Shown here piece by piece: positions 1 through 11,509 of a stretch of DNA of 64,000 nucleotides (positions are counted from its first letter, which is position 1; each line of letters begins with the position of its first letter). Origin of the DNA: Opeltia flavorubescens (Eukaryota; Ascomycota; Lecanoromycetes; Teloschistales; Teloschistaceae); the NCBI GenBank assembly GCA_000442125.1, contig KE546969.1, positions 124,001-188,000 on the forward strand, given 5' to 3'. The notes below the pieces were generated by a model, which saw only the letters and a list, made by a program, of their open reading frames with translations, did no database searches and was not told the origin of the DNA. The translations under genes and the position numbers were made by a program.

Positions 1-309
1 CTTGTAGATTGTATGAATCTAACATTTTTGAAAAGCACTATAATCGTTGAGGGAATAAGTCATATCATCGTCATAGATCTCAACAGAGAAGACGGTATAA
101 AGGTCGGCTTCTTGCTGAGTACTAAATGACCAAACGCGGAGTTTCCGGAATTGTGCTTTGCCCTTTCCATCCACTAAATCATAGTGGTAATGTAAATCTC
201 TGATATTGGCCATTAAGATGATTTGGTTCGCTGGTGTCGAGATTCGCATAACCCGGTCCTGTCCCCGTAGAAGACTGAAAGCTAGGTGCTCCAGCATTCT
301 CCATCTTCT

Positions 310-2670
310 TTATGAGATATGTGGGAAGTAAGCGCTCCATTGAGGGACTTTGTAGGCGTCCGCCGGTAAATGCGAGAGTTGCATAAAACATTCGACGATC
401 AAGTATGCCCGAGCGAGTACGTAGGCCAGAAGTACAGCTCCAAACATGATGAGAGCCGGTACAATAATCTTTAAACCCGTATTTTCACGCCCCTTGCGAA
501 ACCGGGTAGTCGAAGGGCCCAGAGTGGCAATCAGGTATGCATCAAAGATCATGTCATGATGTCCAGTGTTGGCCCAAGATTCATATCGGTCCATGACAGT
601 CGCAATAGCAAACATCACGGGGAGACCACCCATGACTACACAAGCAGAAATTCGCCAGAGCAGCTGTTCAGTAGCTGATCCGAAGTATGCAGACCATGCC
701 AAAGCGTGAATTCCACCGTACAAGCACGCCGCCACACCCAATCCGAGAGCTACTGCAGCCTCTCCAGGCCATATGCGGGGAAAGTCTTTACATCGCCGAT
801 TGAAGGCGGGAGTGTCATTTAACCGTGTCTGATCACTGTCGTCCTCGACGAAGGCCTTACAAGCGCGGTCGGCCATCTGCCAACGGTTTGAGTCTTCTTT
901 TGTATACTGTAGACGAGGGAAAGGAACAGGATCGTTGCCATTTCTAGCGATCCTGCTCCATATGTCTTCAAGCTCGTCCCTTAAATGGAAGCCCGTGCCT
1001 TGGACATGTTCGCCTGGCTTTAACGTACGCAGCGAGCTATCTTCTTCAGCAGAATGCATGCACACTTGGTCCTGGAATGGAGGACGAAGTTCCATGTCGT
1101 CAAGTGAGAGATTCCCTCTTTCGTATCGGGGGAAATCGTTGGGTGAACGGTGAGTCTTTGATGTGAAGAGGCTTGACTCACATAAGAGATAATCAGTATC
1201 TCTTTTCGGCTATCACAAAGTTAGAAAGCGAGGTCTACTTAACACAATGTACTGTGCTAGTATACAAAGCGCTCTTGCTATGAAAGTCTCGGGGTTTTGG
1301 TTTAACCAAGTGAAATTGTTTTGCTTTTTCCAAACAAGTTTCAACCCTGGGAGTGATAAAGCTTATTGATCATGAGGAATCTTACCTCAGTTGCTTTTCG
1401 GTAGCTATTTTCCACAATCATCGAACTTGAGAAAGAGGAATGTGCCGAGTTCATCCAGACCATGGCAAAAAGATCCATTAGAATTTCGTCCTGCAAAATC
1501 AACGGACAGTCCACTTCAAAGGGCTTTTGCCACCAGACTAGATATATGACCACAGCACAGGCAGCGTGGCCAAGAGTATTGAGCTCCAACAGACTGATCG
1601 GAAGATTTTGCGAAACTACGGCTCAGATTAGATCCGCTATTGCTTCGTCTAGTAGGAGCTTCGGCAAAAGACGGAAGTACATACAACGTGTTAGACAAGT
1701 CACTATGAACCACAACGCTTGAGCACATACTAGAGTCTTAGCAAGTCCATCGGCCTTACTTCTGGAATTAATATCATCCACCGCCAAGTTGGGTACCTGA
1801 TCTTTCCCCATTGCTAAGAGCAAGTTGAGTCCTGATTTTCTTAGAAACCAGGTTCCACGATGCCTTGCAGGTACGAAGGATTTGGATTCAGGAGGATTTT
1901 TCGGGATGTTGATTGCATATCCGCCCATTAAGAGGTAAAAGCCATGCACTAAAGTCCACGGATGACGGTCACTAGATGCGTCGATATTCTGCGATTCCAG
2001 CGTAGGTTGCTGGTACAAAGTTAGCGAGATGAGTAGAAAAAGTAACGACGACGTACCCGGACTACTTTTTGCTTTCGCAATTTTGTAATCTTACCAATCG
2101 GCTTGAGGACGTCCCTCAGGCTATCGAATAGCGCACGATATGAGGACGGAGGCTCTGGCACAGAATAGGCTCGATTGACCATTTGCACAATCTGTTGCGC
2201 CCTCTTTCGTTGATCCCTGGTAATGATTAAGTGTTGAGCTAGATCATGAACGTCGCACGATAATACCATGCGACCAAAGCCACGATTTCGGGAGCCAAAA
2301 GCGCCAAAATCATCCAGCGAACCTTCCTGAGCTTAGGACCCCAATAGCCTCCTGGAGGTGGTACATTGAGATGTATAGCTGTCCATACACAGAGTAATAG
2401 CGTAATGATACATGTACTTAGGATGTCGAACGTTCCACGAGTAGTAGGGTTCGGTTGCCAATGGACGACATCAGTACCATTTCCGAAGAAAAAGGCTAGC
2501 GAACTCATGTTGATCCAGTTAGACCCAATGGTTGTTGTACGTGATGAACCAGGTAACGGCCTGATGTTTCCGTGATGGTAGATGTACGGTCTGATTAAGT
2601 CCGATCTTTCCTTGGCTGTCTCAGGGTCGTAACATTGTCCAATTTCCACGGGAAAAACCAAACGATTCAC
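310..2670 (-). CDS. Multi-pass membrane protein, fungal family of unknown function (674 aa, 5 exons)
   Basis: Exons on the minus strand are 2670-2267, 2216-2057, 2009-1685, 1621-1386 and 1209-310; together 2025 nt, 674 aa plus stop. Every intron is GT..AG and the joins restore a continuous frame. Hydrophobic segments lie in exon 1 (following RGTFDILSTC, with LCVWTAIHLNVP), in exon 4 (ELNTLGHAACAVVIYLVWW) and in exon 5 (around LGVAACLYGGIHALAW and the last 80 residues, ending in LSHLPADAYKVPQWSAYFPH). These phrases, with RKVRWMILALLAPEIVAL and HPWTLVHGFYLLMGGYAI, are hallmarks of a membrane protein family greatly expanded in Leotiomycetes and Sordariomycetes. Its function is not known. The family match is from recall of these motifs; the join producing LVAWDQRKRAQQI is strong internal support. 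The first Met (2670) is the first in frame, but a short upstream exon is possible. Confidence 0.9.
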
Positions 2671-3911
2671 TTATAACGAACGAGTGAGACGAGGCTGAGA
2701 ATGCCACCACACCACCTCACCTGCAGCCTTGTCTGGGCTCCCGTTCATCAATACCCCAGCATAGCGATCGATTGGTTCAATTGTGGGCATCGAAGAAATA
2801 CCGAAACTGGTCTTAGACCAATCAGAAACTCACGCACGTGAAAAATAGCTGCTGTGTCACCACACAAGCACCACGACTCCCACTTCCACGTCACGGCGAT
2901 CACTGCCAATGACATCGTCGCTGGATCTCTTACTAGCTGAGCGAAGTATGCAAGACCAATCCAATAATGATGCAACTGATTGCAACCTCCGAGCTTATTT
3001 GGTAGAGTTAAGAGAAAGATCGTATCATTAGGCGAGATCTGCCGCTCCGGACCCTAGAGTAGCCGCGCCCCTCGGAAGCTCCCAGAACAATCCTGGGCGC
3101 CTATTCTCCGGGTCCCCATCCACACAGAGGTCCACACAATTCTTCCCTGGCATTGCCTCACCATCCTTCATAGCGATTCCCACTTACACCAATGTACAAG
3201 ACCAACCGATCCGGCAGCTAATGAACTGTTTCACCTTATCTCCAACCTCAGAGCCCACTACTTGGGAGAAAATCAGATATAAACAGCAACTACACAGGAA
3301 CTTTCCACTCACTGACCGGTGGAATACACAGACGGTTCAATCACCCAAGCCCGAATGCTGAAAAGGCCATCCCCTGGACAAGGTGTAGCGTACACAGGTA
3401 CAAACTGCAGGAGAGATGAGAAGTATAGGGACCCTAGAATTCCCACATATTCCCAACCGGGCATAACTCAGAGAGCCCCCACCCCCTCCCTTCCACGGTC
3501 CAGTCTGCCCCAAAGGCAAAAACCTTAACAGCCATGATATATTCCCTTCCTTACGACCACCAGGACAAACAATACGCTCCCAATAACATTATTTCCGAAT
3601 CCTGATCCCTCACAAGAGCAACCTCTTTACACTTCATCCTCGCTCCTCGAAATTCCACATCGATAATTGTCACTTAAAACGGGAAACCAAAGCAGACCAA
3701 AGGTCATTCTTTCTTTCATCATGAATGAGCTCGAACCCCTTGGCAGCTGTCTCAAGAAGACACCGTAGGAAAAGGATTTCCATAGCTGAACATACATACA
3801 ATCCCTACCAAAAGATCTCAGCTCCACTCTCTTATCAGGACAAACATCACAAGTCCAACCTCCGAGCCAATGACCATCCTCGCAACTCACTCTCCCCTCG
3901 CCCCTCCCCAA
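2671..3911. other. Intergenic region, no gene recognised
   Basis: This is the upstream region of the membrane protein gene and the downstream region of the lactonase gene. Short open frames on both strands have no recognisable domain, and no RNA gene was seen. From about 3880 the plus strand becomes very C-rich because it is antisense to the end of the lactonase gene. Confidence 0.6.
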
Positions 3912-5240
3912 CTACTCATCCCAAACCACCCCCGTCGCACCCCCCAACCCCTCCGCCTCCGCCAGTACCTTCCCTAACGCCCCCGTCTTTCCATCCCGCT
4001 CAAAGACCACCACCCTCCCACTGTTCTGCAGCCCCACCGCCAAAAGATCTCCCTTCTTGTTTATAGCCATACTCCTCGGAAAGTCCCCTCCTGCTGGACT
4101 TAATCCCAGAAATTTAATCCCGCCTTCCCCAAACCCACTCCTAAACTTCGGGATCTCAAACCCCGCAAGGGTATCCGAATCAATCCTCGTCTTATTCCCA
4201 GGATCCGGATTCGCAATACCCTTAAAGAAAGTAGCATTCCGATTCGACACCAAAATCTGCACACCGACCTTCCCTCCCTGATCCCTAATCGTCCCCGGCG
4301 CAACCAAAATCTCCGCAGGCGCATTACCCTCAAAGATAGTATTATTCGAATTCCCCCACGCCTTCACGCTTGAAAATTGCTGAAGCCCCATCCCGCCATT
4401 TTTAGGCTTGTAGAAGACCCGAAACCCCATGAGCATAGAGCTAAGTTCCGTGACGAGGTAGAAGTCAATTGGGTTTTTATTCGCCTGGATGCCCAATCGC
4501 TGGTTGATGGAGTAGAAGACGCCGTGCCTCGGCCCCGAGCCCGGAGTCACGGGGATGGATGGGCGGGGGGAGACGAGCAGGGTTATGGGATCGATGTAGA
4601 AGATACGTATGAGATCCGCGCCCAAATCCGGAATGACGAGATACTTACCCGTCGGATCGACAAGAACCTGATGAGGGTGAGGCGCAGCTTGTCTACCCGG
4701 ATTCGGGCCCGGTTTAGATTGGGTGAAGTTAAAGGATTGGAGGTGCGTATATGATGCTGTTATTGGGTCGACTTTATAAGTCGTCAAAGCATTGGCATAA
4801 TGCGCGACAGCCAGGAGCTGGCTCCCACCAGCAGCGATAGGGCTGTTGAAGATCGCAGAGTTGACGGGTGCGTTTGGGATGATTGTGTGCTTGACTGGAG
4901 TCAAAGATCCTTTCTTCTGCGTGGTGAGTGACAGAGAGTCATGCTGGGTATCATTGTTGATTTTGAAGGAGGTTAGGGAGCCATTGCCCGTTATGAGGCC
5001 TTCGTCGAGGCAGAAGAGGTTGCGGTGCTTGACGTCGATTTGGAGCCACGACGCATTGGGGGAGCAGCCGGTGTTGGTGTCAAGCTTGTTGAGCTGGTAG
5101 GCTGTGTTGCCAGTCTTGGTGAGATTGAAAGTCGTGATGGTACCTGCGTATGAGGATACGTAGAGTCTTGTGGAGGAAATTGGTGTTGGGGCGGTAGTCA
5201 GGAGGGCGAGTGCTGAAAAGGTGAAGAATTTGGATAGCAT
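3912..5240 (-). CDS. Secreted lactonase-family seven-bladed beta-propeller (6-phosphogluconolactonase/muconate cyclase-like)
   Basis: A single exon encodes 442 aa. Residues 1 to about 23 (MLSKFFTFSALALLTTAPTP) form a signal peptide, so the protein is probably secreted or in the secretory pathway. The remainder has the repeating beta-strand pattern of the lactonase family (PF10282), with family phrases such as PHPHQVLVDPTGKYLVIPDLGADLIRI in the middle and GDFPRSMAINKKGDLLAVG near the C-terminus. Several NxS/T sites fit N-glycosylation. The family includes 6-phosphogluconolactonase and carboxy-cis,cis-muconate cyclase; the secreted fungal branch has no settled substrate, so the reaction is not assigned. 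Length fits the family. The start is the first Met and immediately precedes the signal peptide. Confidence 0.9.
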   Translation of the reverse strand: MLSKFFTFSALALLTTAPTPISSTRLYVSSYAGTITTFNLTKTGNTAYQLNKLDTNTGCSPNASWLQIDVKHRNLFCLDEGLITGNGSLTSFKINNDTQHDSLSLTTQKKGSLTPVKHTIIPNAPVNSAIFNSPIAAGGSQLLAVAHYANALTTYKVDPITASYTHLQSFNFTQSKPGPNPGRQAAPHPHQVLVDPTGKYLVIPDLGADLIRIFYIDPITLLVSPRPSIPVTPGSGPRHGVFYSINQRLGIQANKNPIDFYLVTELSSMLMGFRVFYKPKNGGMGLQQFSSVKAWGNSNNTIFEGNAPAEILVAPGTIRDQGGKVGVQILVSNRNATFFKGIANPDPGNKTRIDSDTLAGFEIPKFRSGFGEGGIKFLGLSPAGGDFPRSMAINKKGDLLAVGLQNSGRVVVFERDGKTGALGKVLAEAEGLGGATGVVWDE

Positions 5241-5764
5241 GCTGAAAATGAATGTGGAAAACGTGGGCTGGATTTGGATGTCGTGGTACCTGTAAAGAAT
5301 GTAAGAGCTCGAGAAATAAGTCTTATGTGAGTTTGAGAAATGGAGAGGTCATCTGCACCAGAATGGTGGGTTTGTAGGTCTATCTGAAACGAAACAAAGA
5401 AGAAACACAAAAGAAGGAAAGAATAGCGAATGAATGATTGTACAAAGGCCTTCATAAGCCCTTCACTAACGAGTAATGTTTCCGAAAAAGGGTGTTCATA
5501 GCTGAGAGTTGCGGGGAGCAACAACATGCATATGCATGTGGTAGTAAGCAGAAGCGCCATTGTTCCAATTCCCAGTTCTCAATTCCTATCCCATGATCAA
5601 GCCGCCTATGCCCTCCGCGCAAACTCCGTGTCATCAACTCTACATGCAAATACATCATTTATTATTGTGACGCCAAGCCGTAATTAGAGGTCAGCTGATA
5701 ATGAGAAGGGTTACGTGCACCCCACAGTTAACGCACTCAACGCTGGGAACGCAACATAAGAAGT
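5241..5764. other. Intergenic region (lactonase promoter / GT25 3' region)
   Basis: About 520 bp between two minus-strand genes. It holds the promoter of the lactonase gene and the 3' end of the GT25 gene. No gene or clear promoter element was recognised. Confidence 0.55.
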
Positions 5765-7098
5765 CTAATCGAACCTTGTACGACGAGCTCCCGTCAATTG
5801 CGGCAGGTCGGACCACTGATCTTCAATCTTCGCCTTGTCGCCATCGTGAAGGAGGTTATCGATGTTCAACCTGGTGCTCCGTACAATATTATTCGTGTAC
5901 CCTTGCTTCCGTATGTTTTTCGGATCATAGGTACCAATGTCACTGTCTTGACTCAGCCGGCCAGCAGCTTTGTGGGAGTCAACGAGTTGAGGGAACACGG
6001 CGATACACTTGAAATTTGGATCATTTTTGCACTGGTCGCCGATGGCCATGTCAATGGGTTTAAACTTTTCGATTTTGTTCTGCCATCGCAAAATCTTCTG
6101 TGCACCCCGGAATGAAAGGGCATAGGAATACAGGCAGACGCCATCATTCGCACGGAAGACGATTCGGGTACTATTGTCATAGCCCAGCTCGTTCATTTGT
6201 GGCACTAGATTGAAGTTCTGTCGGTGGTTCATGGGAGGCACGGTGTCGTCGTTCTCGATGACAAAGCGACGCTGATCTGTAGTGCTTTGTTGAGCGGAGC
6301 AGTGTCCTAGCCATAGAAGATCCCAGTCATCACCGTATGGCGAACGAGGTTTCTTCGGCGTTCCAGAAATGTAGCGTGAACCGGTCGCGAAGTCGGCCAA
6401 TTGATCTCGGAAGGAGATGTCCCAATCTGAATCATCCTCAAGTACTAAAGCAGTTGATAAACGTTCACGGACCACCCTGTAAATCACTTTCAGCGAGGGT
6501 CATCATGCAGACTGCAAAATGGACCCACCTTTGGGCGAAATTCAGATGCGCGCGCCAACATCCAACAATGTTGTTTCGTCCCGCTGGTGTCTGTGTCTTA
6601 TGTCAGATGAAGTTGGACAGGATGACGAATGTATGACCACCTTGGGAGGGAATGCCATCTCCAAAGATGGCAAGGATTTGTTGACCACATCTTGACCCCT
6701 AACGCCGTTGATAACATCATGAGTGAAACCCGTCAGGGAAGCGGCAAGGCTGAAGCCGTCGAGCTTATCGTAGCGTTCAGGAAGGTTGATGACGAAGATC
6801 TTCTCAAACTGTATGAATAGTATCAGCGTCCGATGTGGTAGATAGTGGGGACAGGGGCACTTGAACAGACCCCTAACGTAGAGTTTTTGACGTCGGCTGA
6901 AGATCCAAGTGGAGGCGTGCCTTTAACGGGAGATGATGCAGGATCATTAGGAGAGTCCGGTTGAACGAGAGACGAAATAGAGCTTTGGGGTCGAGTAATG
7001 AAAAATCCAAAGGCCCCAAAGACAGCGAAAGCCACGAGAAGGAATCGAGGAGATCGGAGCATGCTGCCGAGTCCACTTCGCGGTTCAGTGAGTGTCAT
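5765..7098 (-). CDS. Glycosyltransferase family 25 protein, type II membrane (391 aa, 4 exons)
   Basis: Exons are 7098-6871, 6808-6641, 6596-6529 and 6476-5765 (1176 nt in total). An N-terminal signal anchor at about residues 18-34 (RFLLVAFAVFGAFGFFI) follows a short cytosolic tail, giving Golgi type II topology. The catalytic domain begins at FEKIFVINLPERYDK, the typical start of GT25 (LPS glycosyltransferase / procollagen galactosyltransferase-like), and includes GCWRAHLNFAQRVVRERLSTALVLEDDSDWD, where LEDD (about residues 166-169) is the metal/nucleotide-sugar binding acidic motif. The joins KNSTLG/FEKIF and NFAQR/VVRER restore the family consensus. It is expected to transfer a hexose onto protein or glycan in the secretory pathway; donor and acceptor cannot be read from sequence. 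Confidence 0.92.
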
Positions 7099-8318
7099 GC
7101 TGGTAGGATGGAGACAGCGACTATGGGCATGGGCGATATATAGGGTTGAGCATAGATGGGGACGGCATAGACATTACGCGTACAGTTGAACGGGAGAGAA
7201 TTGAAACGAAACAACTGTGGCTCCTGGGTTTGAATCAGATGAAATGCCAAGATTTTAGTTAGGATGGAGAATTGAGGCTCAAATTATCGGGCTTGGCAAG
7301 CTCGGCAGCTCCGAGGCCCCTTGGGACCGAGATACCTGAATAAGGCGAGAACTCGAAGCCGCCTAATGGGTAGAAGTCCGTCCTTTATTTGACTGAAATG
7401 TACGGTGTTCTCCTAATAGAGGTGGATCTTGCTTCACTACTTGTCACAGGAGTCGACACTGAATATTCAGCCAAGAATAGAACTTAGTGATCATCTCAAT
7501 CTACGCAGCGCCCCTAGACGAAATACGACTCTCAAGCAGTTCGCCCCTTCTCTCCTCCTTCAACACCAAGCGCCGTTTATGTATTATGTCATACACGACA
7601 GGGCGTCCGCAAAAATCATAGGCTTACGAGATATCGCACAACTCCCTCAGTCGGTATCCTCATAACGGTTTGTTCCAGAGTCAACAGAACGCGGCGTACT
7701 GGATAAGCTCAAGCGGTAATGCCGGATAATCGAGCAGAAGTCTCATGCTCGGAGATAGGTTAGTAAATCTTTGTGGCAGACCGTCTGTGCATCAAACTCA
7801 GATCTACGTTCATAGCGATGACACCTCTCAAAAATCGAGGGTCGCACTTGCCATGACCATTGAGAACGGATATCGACTTTGCCCAACATCCCCATTTCTC
7901 TTCTTCCAACTTGCATATCACCACCCAGTATCCAATTTGAGCCATTATTAGCAGTACTATTCGTTTAAACATTGCTTTGATCTTCATCGTCGAGCGATGT
8001 GCAGAGACATCAAAGCCTACTATTCGGCATGCAAAACGTATTTCCCCTTGCTACCGACCGATCATTGCGAGCTTTACTTGCTCGCCCAGGCAATAAGGGA
8101 AGCACAAGGAAGGGAGATATCGCATTACGGATGTCCAGAATATATCCTTTCGGTCGTCCTGGATCTGCGACCAGAGCAACTCTGTCCTGCTTGTACCCTC
8201 TATTTTCGAGAGTCGACCGGTCAAAGTTGGCATTGCGACGCGAGCCAACAGGATGCAGGAAGCGGTTCTGTCCTGACAGTGGGTCTTCAATGGTGGCAGG
8301 CGGCTTCCCGCGACCGTT
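7099..8318. other. Intergenic region, no gene recognised
   Basis: About 1.2 kb, upstream of the GT25 gene and downstream of the DUF1275 gene. Open frames here are short and lack domains. Confidence 0.55.
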
Positions 8319-9127
8319 TCATGTTATTGCCTCCTCATATGACAGCCATGCAATACACAGGAGGATCTTGGTGGCACCTCCGACCCAGAGAACAATCGCA
8401 AACCCGTCCCGCAATCTCGATAGCCAGCCCCCCGCAATCCCCCCCACGAGGATAAAGATCGCAGCTGCTACCCTTCGATTTCTTTTCGCATTTTCCCATG
8501 TCCACAGCTTCGGATCGCTTGCCAGATCATTGTATACACTCGTTAAGACCGTTGTCGGAATCTCGCTATACCCCAGTGCTCGGCTTGCAGCCACTTGGGC
8601 TCCAAATTGCCAAGCTAGGAACGGAATACCGATGAGGATTCGATCGCTGTTGGGACTATTCTTGGGGATAACATCGGTAGTGATCAAGATTGCAGCAATG
8701 AGAATGGAGAGTCCTTGGAGGAGAAAGTTGACACTGAGCGATAGCCGGCGGGTGTTACCGTAACGTCTGGTGACATTGGAGGAGGCGAAGGATCCGAGCA
8801 TAAAGGTACTGATGGCTAAGAGCGACCGAAGCCATTGCAGGTGCGCTCCGTTTTTCGGTAGGCCCGCGACGCCTAGGGCAAGAAAAATGGTGTTTCCTAT
8901 GCTTGCCAGAAGTGTCAGTGTCGTTCTGTTTCAAGCTATGTACTATTGTGCAATTCCATGCCTGTTTGCATCCCCATGAAAGTGCCCCAGGCATTGTATG
9001 CTCCTGCGTCGATGATGCCTGTCACAAAACAGCAGGCGAGAAGAGGAAGATCCGCATGGTGGAGGTTGATAGGTGCGATCAAGTATTGGCGAAGCCTTTT
9101 GGAGCCCTTTGGTTGCGACTGAGCCAT
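8319..9127 (-). CDS. DUF1275 (YoaK-like) multi-pass membrane protein (247 aa, 2 exons)
   Basis: Exons are 9127-8962 and 8896-8319 (744 nt). The protein reads as a DUF1275 family member: LACCFVTGIIDAGAYNAWGTFMGMQTG in the first exon, then NTIFLALGVAG and five or so hydrophobic helices ending near the C-terminus (GGATKILLCIAWLSYE). The substrate of this family is unknown. Conserved MQTGNT is obtained only if the intron starts with GC (GCATGG...CATAG, 8961-8897). A GT..AG alternative starting 18 nt further downstream in the gene also keeps the frame but inserts six residues (MELHNR in place of the Gly of MQTGNT). The start at 9127 (MAQSQPKG) is the Met nearest the conserved region; the frame is open upstream and a longer N-terminus cannot be excluded. 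Confidence 0.85.
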
Positions 9128-9937
9128 GAGTGGTGTAGACTCAACATCGTATCTTATCGCGCCATTGGCGCACCATCCAGGCGCGGAAAAAAGTCCGTCA
9201 TAGGATAGAATACTTACTAAGCAGCTCTGCTGCAAGAATCTTACGAGATGTTTCCATATCAATCGACTAGGTGACCTACAAATCATCCAAGCATGATCAT
9301 CACTCTCGAGTCACTGACCTCGATTCATCTCTATGGCATCTCTAAGTAAGGGCATCGACGTCTTCCCACCAATCATTGCATTGTGTAAGTCACCAGCACA
9401 TCATAATGCTATGTACGACTGCCACTCCTGTGATATTACGTTCTTCTACTTTTTCTTTTTCTCCCCTTTGAAGTAGCCAAGACTTGCATTGTCAAGTATC
9501 GCGACGGTGGCAACACACACATATAACTCACTTTCAATGGCCGCTTCCTACTGTCAGTGTACTCACTGACGGTGATGCTCAAGATATATGTAAAACCACA
9601 TATGGGTAGTGTGCTTTGGAGACCTTGAGAAATTCCCCGCTGGATGACCACGTATTCACCGCCGCTCATCGAGTACTGGTATTACTTTCAAAATAGGATG
9701 GAGACTAATCTCTCGACAGTCTATGTAGTGAAACAATGTCCACCTTAATTGAAATGCTTGAACACCACGCCGTGTTCCTGGAGCCATGATCTTGCCCGCT
9801 TTAGGCGCATAACGATCGAAGTAAACATGATCTGTTGTCGCATGTCGCATGGGTTCGCCGATGGCACTACATTTTTCTTTGCTCATGCTTAAGTTTCAGA
9901 ATGCGATCATTTCCTTCTCCGAGTGATTCTCGCTGCA
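9128..9937. other. Divergent intergenic region between DUF1275 gene and small secreted protein gene
   Basis: This 810-bp region separates two divergently transcribed genes, so it should hold both promoters. Two short minus-strand open frames (within 9436-9886) show no domain, and no well-formed promoter element was seen. Confidence 0.5.
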
Positions 9938-10634
9938 ATGTTGATCTCAACTGCTCTGATCGCTCTTGCACATCTTGCGTGCCAGTATGCTGTTGTCTTT
10001 GCAAGACCGACTGTAGAAACCCATGATCTCGCTATTCGTGATATTTCGATTGCTACAGCCGAGCTTAACGCGTTCCAGAATACTGATAAGTCAGTCTATC
10101 TTGCTTCGATAAGCTATACGATAGTCTATGCTAAAGCCGAAGTCAATTAAAAGTGTAGACAAACGTATGATCCAAACCTCATCAACTTACAACGCACACG
10201 ATACCCTACGCTACCATGTCCCAAACACAGACGTAACCGTGGTTCTCGAGCCAGGAGTATCGTACCCAATGCTCCATCCCGAATTCCGAGCACTCCTATC
10301 ATCATGCCTCACGGAAGTCGAAAGTATCATCGACATTGCCGGCGATGGCATTATACCAGGCTTCAGGAACGAGTACACCAAGGTGCGAAGCATCGAGGAT
10401 GAATACGTTTTTACCAGCATCTATCTGAGCATAAAATCATATCACACCTCGGAGAAGGGTGGTTTTAAGATGACGTACGGGGTGTTGCTGAGTGCGCTGG
10501 AGGGGCTTTGGCATCTGATGATTGATGAAAGACTTGGGAAGAGTCTTAAATGGGTAATGGTTACGCGCGAAGGGAAGGGTACCATAGGGTTCGGGATTCT
10601 GACTGTAATTCGCCAACCTGCTCAAGTAGCATGA
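9938..10634 (+). CDS. Small secreted protein, member A of a three-gene family in this window (210 aa, 2 exons)
   Basis: Exons are 9938-10089 and 10154-10634 (633 nt). The intron is GTCAGT...AAAAG. Residues 1 to about 22 (MLISTALIALAHLACQYAVV) make a signal peptide, and no other membrane segment follows, so secretion is likely. The mature part contains YHVPNTDVTVVLEPG, ESIIDIAGDG, MTYGVLLSALEGLW and a final beta-rich segment. The same order of motifs occurs in the genes at 45608-46257 and 47008-47668, which also have one intron just after the signal-peptide exon (152 nt exon here and in member B, 154 nt in member C). I know no characterised protein of this family. ATG 9938 is the first ATG in the frame. 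Confidence 0.82.
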
Positions 10635-11509
10635 TGATGATCAATATAACGGCAAAAATTGCATTTGAGTGCGTGCCAGGCTCTATATTTCCAAGGGGAA
10701 AAAAAGGTCAATTGAGAACCAAGCTTCGAAGGTTTGTCAGAATGTTACAGCTTTGCCCAGAAGACTCCTTCTTGCACGGCCGAACAGGCGGCTAGGACAC
10801 GGTCGCTGAGGTCAACTTTACCCACAGATCTATCTCTGCATGCTTTGTAAGACACTCCTGAGAGGTAAAAAAATCCCTTTCTTAAATGCAAGCACTTAAG
10901 GCATATACCGAGAGAAAACCAATATCGGGCCGCCGTAAGTTTTCGGATTATCGAAAGAAAAACAATCAGGAAAAGAGCATAGTAGTACAATGAACTCCTG
11001 TCGGACACCTTCTTGCGCGAAAGAGCTACTGGACCTTTCCGAGTCAAGACTATCTGGAAATAATAATATCGAGATACGAGTCCGCAGAGAGTATTTCCTA
11101 GCATCCTTCTTTTGAAACCCGTACACAGCCAAAGGGTCCACAGCGTACAAAAATAATAGGTTTACATGCAAACACAAATACTCATGACGTTAGGTCGACT
11201 TCTTTTTTTCTTTTCTCGGGTCATCAAAATATTTCATTTCCCTTCCTGCACTTTCGGTAATTTATCAGAAGAGAAAGAGACTGCCACCGTACAAAACTTC
11301 ATCTTTCTACTTTTATCTTACTTTTTCAGTCTTGTTGTATCTTGGTGATTGGCTTTTTCCAAAGCTGCAGGTCAAGAAATGTGAATCATCTCGCTCCATC
11401 ATATCCATCCCACCATCTCCGTCAAAACATGTTCACCTCCAAAAGAATTTGCGGTCAAACACCTCTCAACCCCCTCCCTTCCTTTCACACCCTTCAATCA
11501 ATCATCAAA
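10635..11509. other. Intergenic region between convergent genes
   Basis: About 875 bp between the 3' ends of the secreted protein gene and the proline-rich gene. It is A/T-rich with poly-T and poly-A runs (for example near 11208-11216). No gene was recognised. Confidence 0.5.

Noticed and set aside
19-297. 92-codon minus-strand frame just past the end of the first membrane protein gene
   Set aside because: It starts 13 bp after that gene's stop, has no domain, and the membrane protein already ends with the usual family C-terminus (PQWSAYFPH).
7999-8763. 254-codon plus-strand frame
   Set aside because: Largely antisense to the DUF1275 gene, with no domain and composition expected of a shadow frame.
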